DNA from: Oscillospiraceae bacterium
GTDB taxonomy: Bacteria; Bacillota; Clostridia; Oscillospirales; Ruminococcaceae
DNA length: 48,373 nucleotides
Direction of reading: 5' to 3'
Assembly: GCA_021769525.1 (NCBI GenBank)
Contig: JAETSQ010000015.1
Location: 1 to 48,373, forward strand
Below, piece after piece: positions 16,000-23,972 of this stretch. The first letter of the stretch is position 1. Each line of letters starts with the position of its first letter. The notes beneath the pieces were generated by a model. It had not been told where the DNA came from. It worked only from the letters and a program-made list of their open reading frames with translations, and did not search any database. The position numbers and the translations under genes were made by a program.

Positions 16000-16390
16000 C
16001 TGCCGATAATGCTCCTCCTTTTCTTTAGATTTTTCGGCGGCGCACAGCCTGCCCGTCTGGGGAGCGGCCGGAGGGCGCGGTCCTCAGATGCCTAAAAAAC
16101 ACCGGGCACACCAGTAAAACACCGCCTGAGGCGATGTGGAAAAAGATAGTATTTATAGGGGTGGCAAAGGGCCGTCCCCCTGCGCCGGGTCCCCGTGACC
16201 GGGGCCGGGCGCAAACTGAATAAATTTTTATTGCCGGATCTGCTCCCCCCAGGCGTCTCCGCCCCGGCGGTCAGACCCCGAACAATAAAAAAACATCATA
16301 TAAATACAAATAATATTTTAAGGCTGCCGGGGCGGATTGTCAAGAAGTTTGTGCGTTTCTTTCACGTTTCTTTCCACTTTTTGCAGGATA
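16000..16390. other. Intergenic stretch between rny and the thrS leader
   Basis: No gene seen. It holds an AT-rich tract (16281-16320), a hairpin near 16181-16211 (GTCCCC/GGGGCC type) and a short CGCCTGAGGCG palindrome near 16125. The rny promoter must lie here, but I could not fix it. Confidence 0.4.
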
Positions 16391-16391
16391 G

Positions 16392-16420
16392 TTGACAAAG
16401 GGGCGGAAAAGTGGTATTGT
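16392..16420 (+). promoter_or_regulatory. Strong promoter of thrS
   Basis: TTGACA (16392-16397), 17-bp spacer, TATTGT (16415-16420). Consensus -35. Predicted start near 16427, at the 5' end of the T-box leader. Confidence 0.8.
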
Positions 16421-16426
16421 TGGGCT

Positions 16427-16720
16427 GTTAAATACGTGGACGGAGGACGCCGGTCTTTCCCTATGCAGCCTTCCAGAGAGCCGGGCGCTGGCTGAAAGCC
16501 CGGCAGGCTGCCCAGAGACCGGACACCACCTCCTGAGTGCGGTGCAGGGCTCCCGCGGGCGCCTGAACACCGCCGCATGGAACGCGTTATCCTCCGACGA
16601 CGAGGGGCGGCCTTTTCCTTGGGCCGCAATTCAGGTGGAACCGTGGAGCATCGCTTCACCCTGACAGGAAGAATGGCAGGGTGGAGCTTTTTCTCTGCCC
16701 TGCGCAAAGATCTTAGGAGG
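16427..16720 (+). promoter_or_regulatory. T-box leader controlling thrS
   Basis: A T-box senses uncharged tRNA and switches a terminator off. Stem I contains the conserved AGAGAGCCGGG...GCTGAAAGCCCGG (16472-16503). The specifier segment GGACACCACCTCCTGAG offers ACC (Thr) at 16525-16527 followed by A. The T-box bulge is AGGTGGAACC (16633-16642), whose TGGA would pair with a tRNA ending UCCA. The antiterminator pairs TCAGGTG (16631) with CACCCTGA (16657-16664). The terminator uses CACCCTG (16657-16663) against CAGGGTG (16677-16683) followed by TTTTT at 16688. All parts are seen directly; the specifier choice rests on the downstream gene. Confidence 0.88.
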
Positions 16721-16730
16721 GAAAAACGAC

Positions 16731-18632
16731 ATGAAACTGACTCTGAAAGACGGCTCTGTTAAGGAGTACCAGGGCCCCGTCACCGCCGCCGAGGCCGCAA
16801 AGGACCTGAGCATGGGCCTTTACCGGGCCGCCTGCGCCGCCCGCGTGGACGGCAAGGTGGTGGACCTGCGCACCGTTCTGGACCGGGACTGCACCCTGGA
16901 GATCCTCACCTTCGCCGACGAGGAGGGCCAGCGGGCCTTCAACCACACCGCCTCCCACATCCTGGCCCAGGCGGTGACCCACCTGTACCCGGAGGCCAAG
17001 TTCGCCATCGGCCCCGCCATCGAGAATGGCTTTTACTACGATTTTGACCTCCCCGCCCCCTTCACCGCCGAGGATCTGGAGAAACTGGAAAAGGAGATGG
17101 CCGCCATCGTCAAGGCGGACCTGCCCCTGGAAAAATTTGAGCTGGACGCCGCCGAGGCCCTGGAGCTGATGAAGGACCAACCCTACAAGGTGGAGCTCAT
17201 CCGGGAGCACGCCGGCAAGGGGGAGAAGATCAGCTTTTACCGCCAGGGGGACTTCACCGACCTCTGCGCCGGCCCCCACCTGATGACCACCGCCCCTGTA
17301 AAGGCGGTGAAGCTCACATCCTGCACCGGCGCCTACTGGCGGGGGAGCGAAAAGAACAAGATGCTCTGCCGGGTCTACGGCACCGCCTTCCCCAAAAAGA
17401 GCGAGCTGGAAGCGTATCTCGCGCGCATTGAGGAGGCCAAGCGCCGGGATCACCGGAAGCTGGGCAAGGAGCTGGGCCTCTTTATGCTCACCGATGAGGG
17501 CCCCGGCTTCCCCTTCTTCCTCCCCAAGGGGATGGTGCTGAAGAACACCCTCATCGACTACTGGCGGGAGGTCCACAAAAAGTACGGCTACGTGGAGATC
17601 TCCACCCCCATCATCCTCAACCGTTCCCTGTGGGAGCGCTCCGGCCACTGGGACCACTACAAGCAGAATATGTACACTACCGTCATCGATGAGGAGGACT
17701 ACGCCGTCAAGCCCATGAACTGCCCCGGCGGGATGCTGGTCTACGCCAGCGAGCCCCACAGCTACCGTGACCTGCCCCTGCGGGTGGGGGAGCTGGGACT
17801 GGTCCACCGCCACGAGCTTTCCGGCGCCCTCCACGGCCTCTTCCGGGTGCGGTGCTTTACCCAGGACGATGCCCACGTCTTTATGACCCGCGAGCAGATG
17901 AAGGATGTGATCCAGGAGACGGTGCGCCTCTTTGACGAGGTGTACTCCGTCTTCGGCCTACAGTACGAGATCGAGCTTTCCACCATGCCGGAGGACCACA
18001 TCGGCACGGTGGAGGAGTGGGAAGAGAACCAGGAGATTTTGAAAGCCGCCATCACCGATATGGGCAAGAGCTTCGTCATCAACGAAGGGGACGGGGCCTT
18101 CTACGGGCCCAAGCTGGATTTCCACCTGGCGGATTCCCTGGGCCGCACCTGGCAGTGCGGCACCATCCAGCTGGACAGCCAGCTGCCGGAGCGCTTTGCC
18201 CTGGAGTACACCGGTGCCGACGGCGAAAAGCACCGCCCCGTGATGATCCACCGGGTGGTGCTGGGCTCCATCGAGCGGTTCATCGGCGTCATCACCGAGC
18301 ACTTTGCCGGGGCCTTCCCCCTGTGGCTCTCCCCGGTGCAGGCGGTGGTGCTGCCCATCTCGGAAAAATTCGCGGACTACGCCCAAAAGGTGGCGGCGGA
18401 CCTGGATGCCGCCGGCCTGCGGTGCGAGACCGACCTGCGGCCCGAAAAGGTGGGGTATAAGATCCGCCAGGCCCAGATGCAGAAGGTGCCCTATATGCTG
18501 GTGGTGGGCGAGAAGGAGGAGACCGACGGCACCGTTTCGGTGCGCTCCCGCAGCGAAGGGGACAAGGGGGCCATGGCCCTCCGGGACTTCATCGCCATGG
18601 CCCAGGAGGAAGTGCGCACCAGGGCAAAGTAA
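16731..18632 (+). CDS. thrS: Threonyl-tRNA synthetase
   Basis: Class II synthetase charging tRNA-Thr. The 633-residue protein has the complete order: TGS domain (about 1-62), the N2 editing domain with HTASH (72-76), a catalytic core with KPMNCPGGM (Cys331 is the zinc ligand), and a C-terminal anticodon-binding domain (about 535-633). The ATG at 16731 follows TAGGAGGG. Expression is under the T-box directly upstream and therefore responds to uncharged tRNA-Thr. A terminator follows. Confidence 0.98.
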   Translation: MKLTLKDGSVKEYQGPVTAAEAAKDLSMGLYRAACAARVDGKVVDLRTVLDRDCTLEILTFADEEGQRAFNHTASHILAQAVTHLYPEAKFAIGPAIENGFYYDFDLPAPFTAEDLEKLEKEMAAIVKADLPLEKFELDAAEALELMKDQPYKVELIREHAGKGEKISFYRQGDFTDLCAGPHLMTTAPVKAVKLTSCTGAYWRGSEKNKMLCRVYGTAFPKKSELEAYLARIEEAKRRDHRKLGKELGLFMLTDEGPGFPFFLPKGMVLKNTLIDYWREVHKKYGYVEISTPIILNRSLWERSGHWDHYKQNMYTTVIDEEDYAVKPMNCPGGMLVYASEPHSYRDLPLRVGELGLVHRHELSGALHGLFRVRCFTQDDAHVFMTREQMKDVIQETVRLFDEVYSVFGLQYEIELSTMPEDHIGTVEEWEENQEILKAAITDMGKSFVINEGDGAFYGPKLDFHLADSLGRTWQCGTIQLDSQLPERFALEYTGADGEKHRPVMIHRVVLGSIERFIGVITEHFAGAFPLWLSPVQAVVLPISEKFADYAQKVAADLDAAGLRCETDLRPEKVGYKIRQAQMQKVPYMLVVGEKEETDGTVSVRSRSEGDKGAMALRDFIAMAQEEVRTRAK

Positions 18633-18645
18633 TTTGAGACCACAA

Positions 18646-18694
18646 AAAGGCGACCCCCAGGGAGATGGCTGCTCCCTGGGGGCCTTTGATTTTT
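18646..18694 (+). terminator. Terminator after thrS
   Basis: AAAGG..CCCCCAGGGAG / CTCCCTGGGGG..CCTTT, then GATTTTTC. A strong 11-bp core stem. Confidence 0.85.
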
Positions 18695-18721
18695 CTCCTG
18701 GCAGGCTGCAATAAGGGGGCT

Positions 18722-18750
18722 GCTGACGGCGTTATATTCTTTAGTATAAT
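18722..18750 (+). promoter_or_regulatory. Promoter of the LRR-like lipoprotein gene
   Basis: TATAAT at 18745-18750, 38 bases before the start, with a weak -35 GCTGAC (18722-18727) at 17-bp spacing. Confidence 0.55.
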
Positions 18751-18787
18751 TAGGAATTCGCCCGTGCTTTGGGGAAAGGGGACCGCT

Positions 18788-20200
18788 ATGTGCCGAAAAA
18801 TTTTTTCTTTTGTCCTGTTCTTCGTCCTGCTGATGCTCCTTTGTACCGGGTGCATCGGAAAACCTGCCTCCGGCGGCGGTGCCTCCGCCCCTTCTCCGGA
18901 GCCGTCCTCTTCGGAGGAGCTCACCCCGGAGGTGCAGAGCGCCTACCGCCAGTACCTGGAGCCGCTGCTGGAAAACGGCGCCCTGATGAACAGCTGGACA
19001 GGCACGCCCCAGGGGATCGAGTCCGGGGACCTGTACGGCACCGCCAAGGACCTGGAGATCGTGGACGCCCTCCTGGAGGAGGACGGCCTGACCCTGACGG
19101 CGGAGGTCTACGGCGTGGTGCTGCGAAACCCGGAGACCGGGGAGGAGACCATCACCAACGGCGACTGGGTGGTGGAAAATACCATCGCCGTCCAGACGCC
19201 ATACGATTCCCCGCACTTCCCCTATATCCCCCTGGGGGCCGCCGCCGTAAAGATGCAGGACCCGGCGCTGACATCCGGACCGGCGTATCTTTCCTGTGTC
19301 TGGGAGCCCTACGAAAACCCCGGCCGCCGTTATCTGGAGGCCAAAACCGCGGAGCTTTCGGACCGGCTGGCCGCCAGCGGGAAGCCGGACCTCTCCGGGT
19401 ATGACCGGCGGCTGGTGGATCATGTTTATAAGGTCATCGCCTCCCAGCGGCTCATCGGCGGCCCGGAGGACATCACTTTGTGGGACCTGGAGAACCTCTG
19501 CACCCGGCTGACCATCAACTACGAGGTGGCGGAGGACTTTACCGACCAGCGGCTGGTGGATCCCCCCGTTCTGGACGCCGGACTGCTGCGGCTGATGCCG
19601 AATCTCCGCTCCTTCACCACCTATTATCCCTTGGCCGATTACGGCGTCTTTGAAGGGATGGACCGGCTGGAGTACCTGGGGCTGTGCATCGATGGGGAAA
19701 CAACGCTGGACCTTTCCACCCTGCGGGTGGGGAAAGCGGAGACCCTTTCCATTGACGGTTTCCGCCAGGATGTCGCCATCGATCTTTCCGGGTGTGATGT
19801 GAACACCCTCCATATCAATTCCTGGGTGGCGGCGGTGACCGGATTCCGGGGATGTGAGAGTGTCAAAAACCTGGAGTTCAACAACACCCGCAGCGATACC
19901 CGCATCATCAGCGCCGAGACCTTCCCCAACGCGGAACATATCCGTATGGCCTTTTTCAGCGACACTCCCCGCGTGCGGGACTTCTCCCGGCTGGCTTCCT
20001 TCGGGGAGGATGTGGAGATCGACCTGACCCTCACCTACCAGGCCGCCAACAACAAGACGGTGGAGAGCCTGGCCGGGGTGCGGCTGGACCACCTCACCCT
20101 GGACCCCAAAGACGGCCAGTGGCCCCTGGATGAGCCGGACCCTGCCCTGGTGGAGAAGGTCAAGGCCCGGCAGGTGGAGTGGCTGGAGCCCTACAGCTGA
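18788..20200 (+). CDS. Lipoprotein with leucine-rich-repeat-like C-terminal part
   Basis: A 470-residue predicted surface lipoprotein. The signal is MCRKIFSFVLFFVLLMLLCT followed by GC, so the lipid Cys lies in LCTGC. A Pro/Ser/Glu-rich linker follows. Residues about 45-230 are mixed and unrecognised. From about 255 to 450 the pattern becomes repeat-like with regularly spaced Leu (LMPNLRSF, MDRLEYLGLCIDG, KAETLSIDG, CDVNTLHIN, SVKNLEFNN), resembling irregular leucine-rich repeats. Function is unknown; a binding role at the cell surface is an inference. I chose ATG 18788 over upstream frame because the lipobox then fits and GGAAAGGGG precedes it. Confidence 0.75.
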   Translation: MCRKIFSFVLFFVLLMLLCTGCIGKPASGGGASAPSPEPSSSEELTPEVQSAYRQYLEPLLENGALMNSWTGTPQGIESGDLYGTAKDLEIVDALLEEDGLTLTAEVYGVVLRNPETGEETITNGDWVVENTIAVQTPYDSPHFPYIPLGAAAVKMQDPALTSGPAYLSCVWEPYENPGRRYLEAKTAELSDRLAASGKPDLSGYDRRLVDHVYKVIASQRLIGGPEDITLWDLENLCTRLTINYEVAEDFTDQRLVDPPVLDAGLLRLMPNLRSFTTYYPLADYGVFEGMDRLEYLGLCIDGETTLDLSTLRVGKAETLSIDGFRQDVAIDLSGCDVNTLHINSWVAAVTGFRGCESVKNLEFNNTRSDTRIISAETFPNAEHIRMAFFSDTPRVRDFSRLASFGEDVEIDLTLTYQAANNKTVESLAGVRLDHLTLDPKDGQWPLDEPDPALVEKVKARQVEWLEPYS

Positions 20201-20217
20201 TACAGAGCAGGATGCAG

Positions 20218-20250
20218 CAGGCCCCCCGGTAAAGCCGGGGGGCCTGTTTT
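20218..20250. terminator. Terminator between the lipoprotein and greA genes
   Basis: CAGGCCCCCCGG / CCGGGGGGCCTG with a 5-base loop, followed by TTTT on the plus strand. It separates convergent genes and may serve both. Confidence 0.85.
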
Positions 20251-20264
20251 GGATAGACGATCTC

Positions 20265-20738
20265 TTAATTGTGGATCTCCAGGATCTTCAGGGAAAAGAC
20301 GCCCTTGGGAGCGTGGACCTCCACCGTCTCCCCGGCCCTGTGGCCCATGACGGCCTCCCCCACGGGGGATTTATCGGTGAGGGTGTTGCTGCCGCTGCCC
20401 CCCTCCACGCTGCTGACGATGCGGTACTCCAGCTCCTCGTTAAAGCGGCAGTCCAGGAACTTTACCACCGAGCCGATGTTCACAACGTCCTTATCCAGGG
20501 CGGCCTTGTCCACCACCCGCACCACCTTCAGCTGCTCCTCCAGGGTGAGGATGCGCGCCTCCACGATGGCCTGCTCGTTTTTGGCCTCATCGTACTCGCT
20601 GTTCTCGGAAAGGTCGCCGAAGCCTCTGGCGGTTTTGATCTTCTCCGCCAGCTCCGCGCGCTTGACGGTCTTGAGCTGCTGGAGTTCGTTTTTCAGTTCC
20701 TCGTAGCCTTCCGCAGTCAGAAGGATCTCCTGTGCCAT
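20265..20738 (-). CDS. greA: Transcription elongation factor GreA
   Basis: GreA enters the RNA polymerase secondary channel and stimulates cleavage of backtracked RNA. The 157-residue product has the family length. The N-terminal coiled coil starts LLTAEGYEELKNELQQLK and carries the acidic tip (SENSEYDEAKNEQ). The C-terminal FKBP-like domain has TDKSPVGEAVMGHRAGETVEV. The ATG at 20738 (MAQEIL) follows GGAG; an upstream extension to 20789 is not family-like. Confidence 0.96.
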   Translation of the reverse strand: MAQEILLTAEGYEELKNELQQLKTVKRAELAEKIKTARGFGDLSENSEYDEAKNEQAIVEARILTLEEQLKVVRVVDKAALDKDVVNIGSVVKFLDCRFNEELEYRIVSSVEGGSGSNTLTDKSPVGEAVMGHRAGETVEVHAPKGVFSLKILEIHN

Positions 20739-20831
20739 AGCGCTCCATACTCCTTTTTTCGTTTCAATATATGATATGCTGCCGGTCATCGGATCCGGCG
20801 CCTAATATTATAGGTATTTTCCCCTCCGGTG

Positions 20832-21647
20832 TCAAGCCTTGATGCGCGGGGACAGGAACGCGGGGACCTGGGAAAAATCCACCAGGCGGCCGTCCGCCCG
20901 GCAGGAGCACACCCCCATATCCAGGGGGAAGCGGCGCAGCCCCGTCTCCCAGGCCGCTCCCAAAAAGAGGGGCACATTCACCCCAGGGGGCAGCTGTTCC
21001 CGCAGCTCCGGGGAGAGGGCCGGCTCCAGCCGGTTCAGGGTCGGCCGCCCCTGGATGCCGCTGTGGTCCACCGTCAGCACCGGCATGGGCAGCTTCCAGA
21101 CCCCTGTGGGGGCGGGGGAGACAGCAAAGAGGCAGTCCCCCAGCCCCTCCGGACCATCGGTGAGCAGCAGGGAGGCTCCCAGCCCCTCCATCAGCTCCCG
21201 GCAGAGGGCGGCGTACCGGTCCGGGCGGCGGGTGTATACCCGCAGGAGGGCGCACCGCCGGGCCAGCTCCCCGGCGCACCAGGAGAAAAGGCCGTCCTCG
21301 TCCACCAGGGCCACCGTGGCCCGCCGCCCTTCCTCCCCCATCTCCCGCAGAAGCTGCACCCCGGCCATAGCGGACATCCGCCCGGCAAAAACAGAGGGGT
21401 CATAGAGGCGCAGGCCGCTCCCCCTGGGGGGCTCCTCCTCCCCGGCGATCACCAGGCGGGTGGCGGCCTTGCCCACCGCGCGGGAGAGCAGCTCCCAGTG
21501 GGGGCGGCCCCCGGTGTGGTCGATGATATGGTAATACCCGTTGCCCAGGAAGCTCTTCCGCCGCACCTCCAGCGGTCCCCGCAGCCACTCCCCGGCCCTG
21601 GCCAGCACTCCCTTTTCCTCCCTCTGGACGGTCAGCACAACAAACAT
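20832..21647 (-). CDS. Conserved-looking protein of unknown function
   Basis: I do not recognise this 271-residue protein. It has a start typical of a soluble protein, alternating strands and helices in the middle (RATVALVDEDGLFSW; ALLRVYTRRPDRY; ASLLLTDGPEG) that suggest a Rossmann-type or alpha/beta domain, and a C-terminal third with PPGVNVPLFLGAAWETGL. No signal peptide, membrane helix or clear catalytic motif. Its codon use agrees with its neighbours, so it looks expressed. It stands alone between greA and the lysozyme. Confidence 0.7.
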   Translation of the reverse strand: MFVVLTVQREEKGVLARAGEWLRGPLEVRRKSFLGNGYYHIIDHTGGRPHWELLSRAVGKAATRLVIAGEEEPPRGSGLRLYDPSVFAGRMSAMAGVQLLREMGEEGRRATVALVDEDGLFSWCAGELARRCALLRVYTRRPDRYAALCRELMEGLGASLLLTDGPEGLGDCLFAVSPAPTGVWKLPMPVLTVDHSGIQGRPTLNRLEPALSPELREQLPPGVNVPLFLGAAWETGLRRFPLDMGVCSCRADGRLVDFSQVPAFLSPRIKA

Positions 21648-21780
21648 CCTGTCATTTCTCCTTCCTCTGCCCGCTTCCCGGCATCTGGTAAAGGATATGC
21701 CTGTCCGCCGGGGGATATGCGGGGCCGGGCCCCCTCCCCCGGAAAAGGCTGGAAAGCAGGAAAAAAGGCCTCATTCGCCC

Positions 21781-21810
21781 TTGCCAAGACAGGATGCGAT
21801 AAGGTATAAT
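21781..21810 (+). promoter_or_regulatory. Promoter of the GH25 lysozyme gene
   Basis: TTGCCA (21781-21786), 18-bp spacer, consensus TATAAT (21805-21810), about 48 bases before the start. Confidence 0.65.
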
Positions 21811-21857
21811 AAAATTTATCATGTTTCGACAGGATCTTCAGCGATGGGAGGACGACT

Positions 21858-22982
21858 ATGAAGAAGAGGGGAGCTGCCCGCATCCGGGCAGAACTGGCGG
21901 CGCTTTTGGCCGCCGTCATCATCCTTTGCCCCCTGGCCACCGGGGCGGGAAGGCTGGAGGACCTCACCGGGGCCCCCTACGTGGTGGAGGGCCAGACGCC
22001 CCAGCCCCTCCAGCCATCCCAGAGCAAGCCCGCCGGCCGTCTCAACTCCTTGGTCACCGACGGAAAGATCAAGGTCTCCGACCTGGAGAAGGTGGCGGAG
22101 GACTACAGCAGCGTGCCGGATAAGTTCCTCCAGCAGATCCAGGGGCGGGACACCATTACGGTGGAGCGCTTTGAGGAATACGCCCTGGAGCATATGCTCT
22201 CTTCCCAGTACGTCCAGCGCTTCATCGACGATTACTTCGTCTTTAAGCAGGGGAACAAGTACCAGTACCTGCCGGTGGAAAAGAACGCCCCCAAGCACAG
22301 CTACGACTGGGACAACCTGGTCCACTACAGCCGGGAAAAAGACTACCAGGTAAACGGCTCCTCCAGGGTCCTCAAGGGCATCGATGTCTCCGTCTTCCAG
22401 GGGAATATCAACTGGAACTCGGTGAAGGCGGACGGGGTGGACTTCGCCTTTATCCGCCTGGGCTACCGGGGGTACACCAACGGGGCCATCAAGGTGGACA
22501 GCAACTTCCACAAGAACATCCAAGGGGCCCAGGCCGCCGGGATCAAGGTGGGTGTGTACTTCTACTCCCAGGCTGTCTCCCGCGCGGAGGCCATTGAGGA
22601 GGCCCAGTTCTGCATCGACGAGCTGCGGGGCTACAGCCTGGAGATGCCGGTGGTCTTTGACCTGGAGGGGGCTCAGAACAGCCAGTACCGCACCAGGGGG
22701 ATGACCACCCAGACGGCGGTGCGGATGGTGGAGGCCTTCTGCGACACGGTGGAAAACGCCGGCTACCGCTCCATGTACTACTCCTACGCCAAGTTCCTGG
22801 CGGAGCACGAGGGGATGGTGGCCCAGCTAAAGGACTACGACCTGTGGATGGCTATGTATTACCGGGTGCCCTTCTTCCCCTACAACTTCCAGATCTGGCA
22901 GTACTCCGCCTCCGGCAAGGTGGCGGGCATCGCCAAGGAAGTGGACCTGAATATGCTGTTTTTGGACTACGTGCCCAACTGA
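21858..22982 (+). CDS. Glycoside hydrolase family 25 lysozyme (secreted)
   Basis: GH25 enzymes cleave the beta-1,4 bond between N-acetylmuramic acid and N-acetylglucosamine in peptidoglycan. The 374-residue protein has a basic N-terminus and one hydrophobic segment (LAALLAAVIILCPLATGA) that acts as signal or anchor. A linker region of about 130 residues has no known domain. The GH25 barrel follows from about residue 172: GIDVSVFQG (Asp176) starts it, and VFDLEG carries the catalytic acids (Asp268, Glu270). It ends FQIWQYSASGKV, the typical last strand, with EVDLN. A role in cell-wall turnover is inferred. Confidence 0.92.
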   Translation: MKKRGAARIRAELAALLAAVIILCPLATGAGRLEDLTGAPYVVEGQTPQPLQPSQSKPAGRLNSLVTDGKIKVSDLEKVAEDYSSVPDKFLQQIQGRDTITVERFEEYALEHMLSSQYVQRFIDDYFVFKQGNKYQYLPVEKNAPKHSYDWDNLVHYSREKDYQVNGSSRVLKGIDVSVFQGNINWNSVKADGVDFAFIRLGYRGYTNGAIKVDSNFHKNIQGAQAAGIKVGVYFYSQAVSRAEAIEEAQFCIDELRGYSLEMPVVFDLEGAQNSQYRTRGMTTQTAVRMVEAFCDTVENAGYRSMYYSYAKFLAEHEGMVAQLKDYDLWMAMYYRVPFFPYNFQIWQYSASGKVAGIAKEVDLNMLFLDYVPN

Positions 22983-23039
22983 GCAGCCGTTATCTTCTCC
23001 GGCTGCGCCGGGAATCGTCTCGGACAAAAAATTCTAGCC

Positions 23040-23075
23040 AAAAGGCCCCTCCGCATTGGAGGAGCCTTTTCTTTA
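23040..23075. terminator. Bidirectional terminator between GH25 and vanW
   Basis: AAAAGGCCCCTCC / GGAGGAGCCTTTT with one bulge and a GCATT loop. Poly-A/poly-T flanks let it work on both strands of the convergent pair. Confidence 0.8.
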
Positions 23076-23081
23076 TAGACT

Positions 23082-23909
23082 TTATTTTGTTCGGTCCACC
23101 AGCTCCAACCCGTCGGGGTCGTAGGCGATCTTGGCGTGGTTTTTGCCGATGCGCTCCTCTCCCAGGGCGGCGCCGGTCTGGGCGTCCACCGTCAGGCGGT
23201 AGATCTCGTTGTTGCGGTAGACCCCGTCCGCCTCCTGGGAAAAGAACTCACCCCGGCACTGGATATGGTAGACCCGGTCCGGGCGCCGGTCGCACCGCAG
23301 CTCTCCGTGGAGGTACTCCCCGGAGGTGTAGGTGATGAGCTGATAGGTGGCATCGGTGTCGTTGCAAAAACGGTAGTCCAGGTAGTTATAGAGGATGGAG
23401 GTGCCGGTGCCGAAGGGAATCACCCGGCCAAAGTCCGGGAAGAGGTCGATGCCGTCGTGATGGTGCCGCTCAATGATGGTGAGGTCGGAGTGGAGGACCA
23501 TCCAGTGGATGAGGTTCGTGAACTGGCACATCCCCCCGCCGATGCCCTGGCCGGTCCTGCCGGAAGCGATGACCAGCCCCTCCCGGTAGCCCGCCCGCCG
23601 GGTGGGGTTGCCCACCAGCCGCCAGAAGGAAAATATCTCCCCCGGACGGATGAGCAGGTGGTCCACCTTGGGGGCCACCAGGGCCAGGTTCACCGCCTTG
23701 TTCTCCTGGAGGCGCATATCCACGTTCCCCAGCCGCCGGCGGATGAGGGAGGAGTGGCGGTAGACCCGCACCGGCAGCTCGTCCGGGGATCTTTCCAGGG
23801 CAAAGCGGGAGCGCAGGGGCAGGTCCCGCAGGCGGCGCAGGGCGATCTCCTTCTGCACCGAGATGCGGTAGGTGAGGGGAGAAATCTCACAGAACAGCTT
23901 TTTTGCCAT
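23082..23909 (-). CDS. VanW family protein
   Basis: VanW-domain proteins occur in glycopeptide-resistance clusters and widely outside them; their function is unsettled. The 275-residue protein shows the VanW core: FSFWRLVGNPTRRAGYREG, SGRTGQGIGGGMCQFTNLIH, LTIIERHHH, FGTGTSILYNYLDYRF. No signal peptide or attached peptidoglycan-binding domain is present, so this is the short free-standing form. No other van genes are in the window, and nothing here suggests resistance. A 46-bp palindrome begins 18 bases upstream of its start. Confidence 0.88.
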   Translation of the reverse strand: MAKKLFCEISPLTYRISVQKEIALRRLRDLPLRSRFALERSPDELPVRVYRHSSLIRRRLGNVDMRLQENKAVNLALVAPKVDHLLIRPGEIFSFWRLVGNPTRRAGYREGLVIASGRTGQGIGGGMCQFTNLIHWMVLHSDLTIIERHHHDGIDLFPDFGRVIPFGTGTSILYNYLDYRFCNDTDATYQLITYTSGEYLHGELRCDRRPDRVYHIQCRGEFFSQEADGVYRNNEIYRLTVDAQTGAALGEERIGKNHAKIAYDPDGLELVDRTK

Positions 23910-23926
23910 AAGCCGCCGCCTTTCTT

Positions 23927-23972
23927 AGAGGCTATTCAGGATCTCCAAACTTGGAGATCCTGAATAGCCTCT
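23927..23972. repeat. 46-bp perfect palindrome (collapsed MITE ends)
   Basis: Two 22-bp arms (AGAGGCTATTCAGGATCTCC and AA) in inverted order around AC, with no mismatch. The arm equals the end of the MITE-like element at 31261-31423 except for one base. The stop codon of the lipoprotein gene on the minus strand overlaps the palindrome's right end. It would form a strong hairpin in RNA and may terminate that gene. Confidence 0.85.

Noticed and set aside
16000-16390. Possible structured RNA upstream of the thrS promoter
   Set aside because: Only short palindromes, no recognisable pattern of a known RNA such as 6S or RNase P.
23082-23909. Glycopeptide-resistance cluster, suggested by VanW
   Set aside because: No vanHAX, vanS or vanR nearby. 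VanW proteins are common without resistance.
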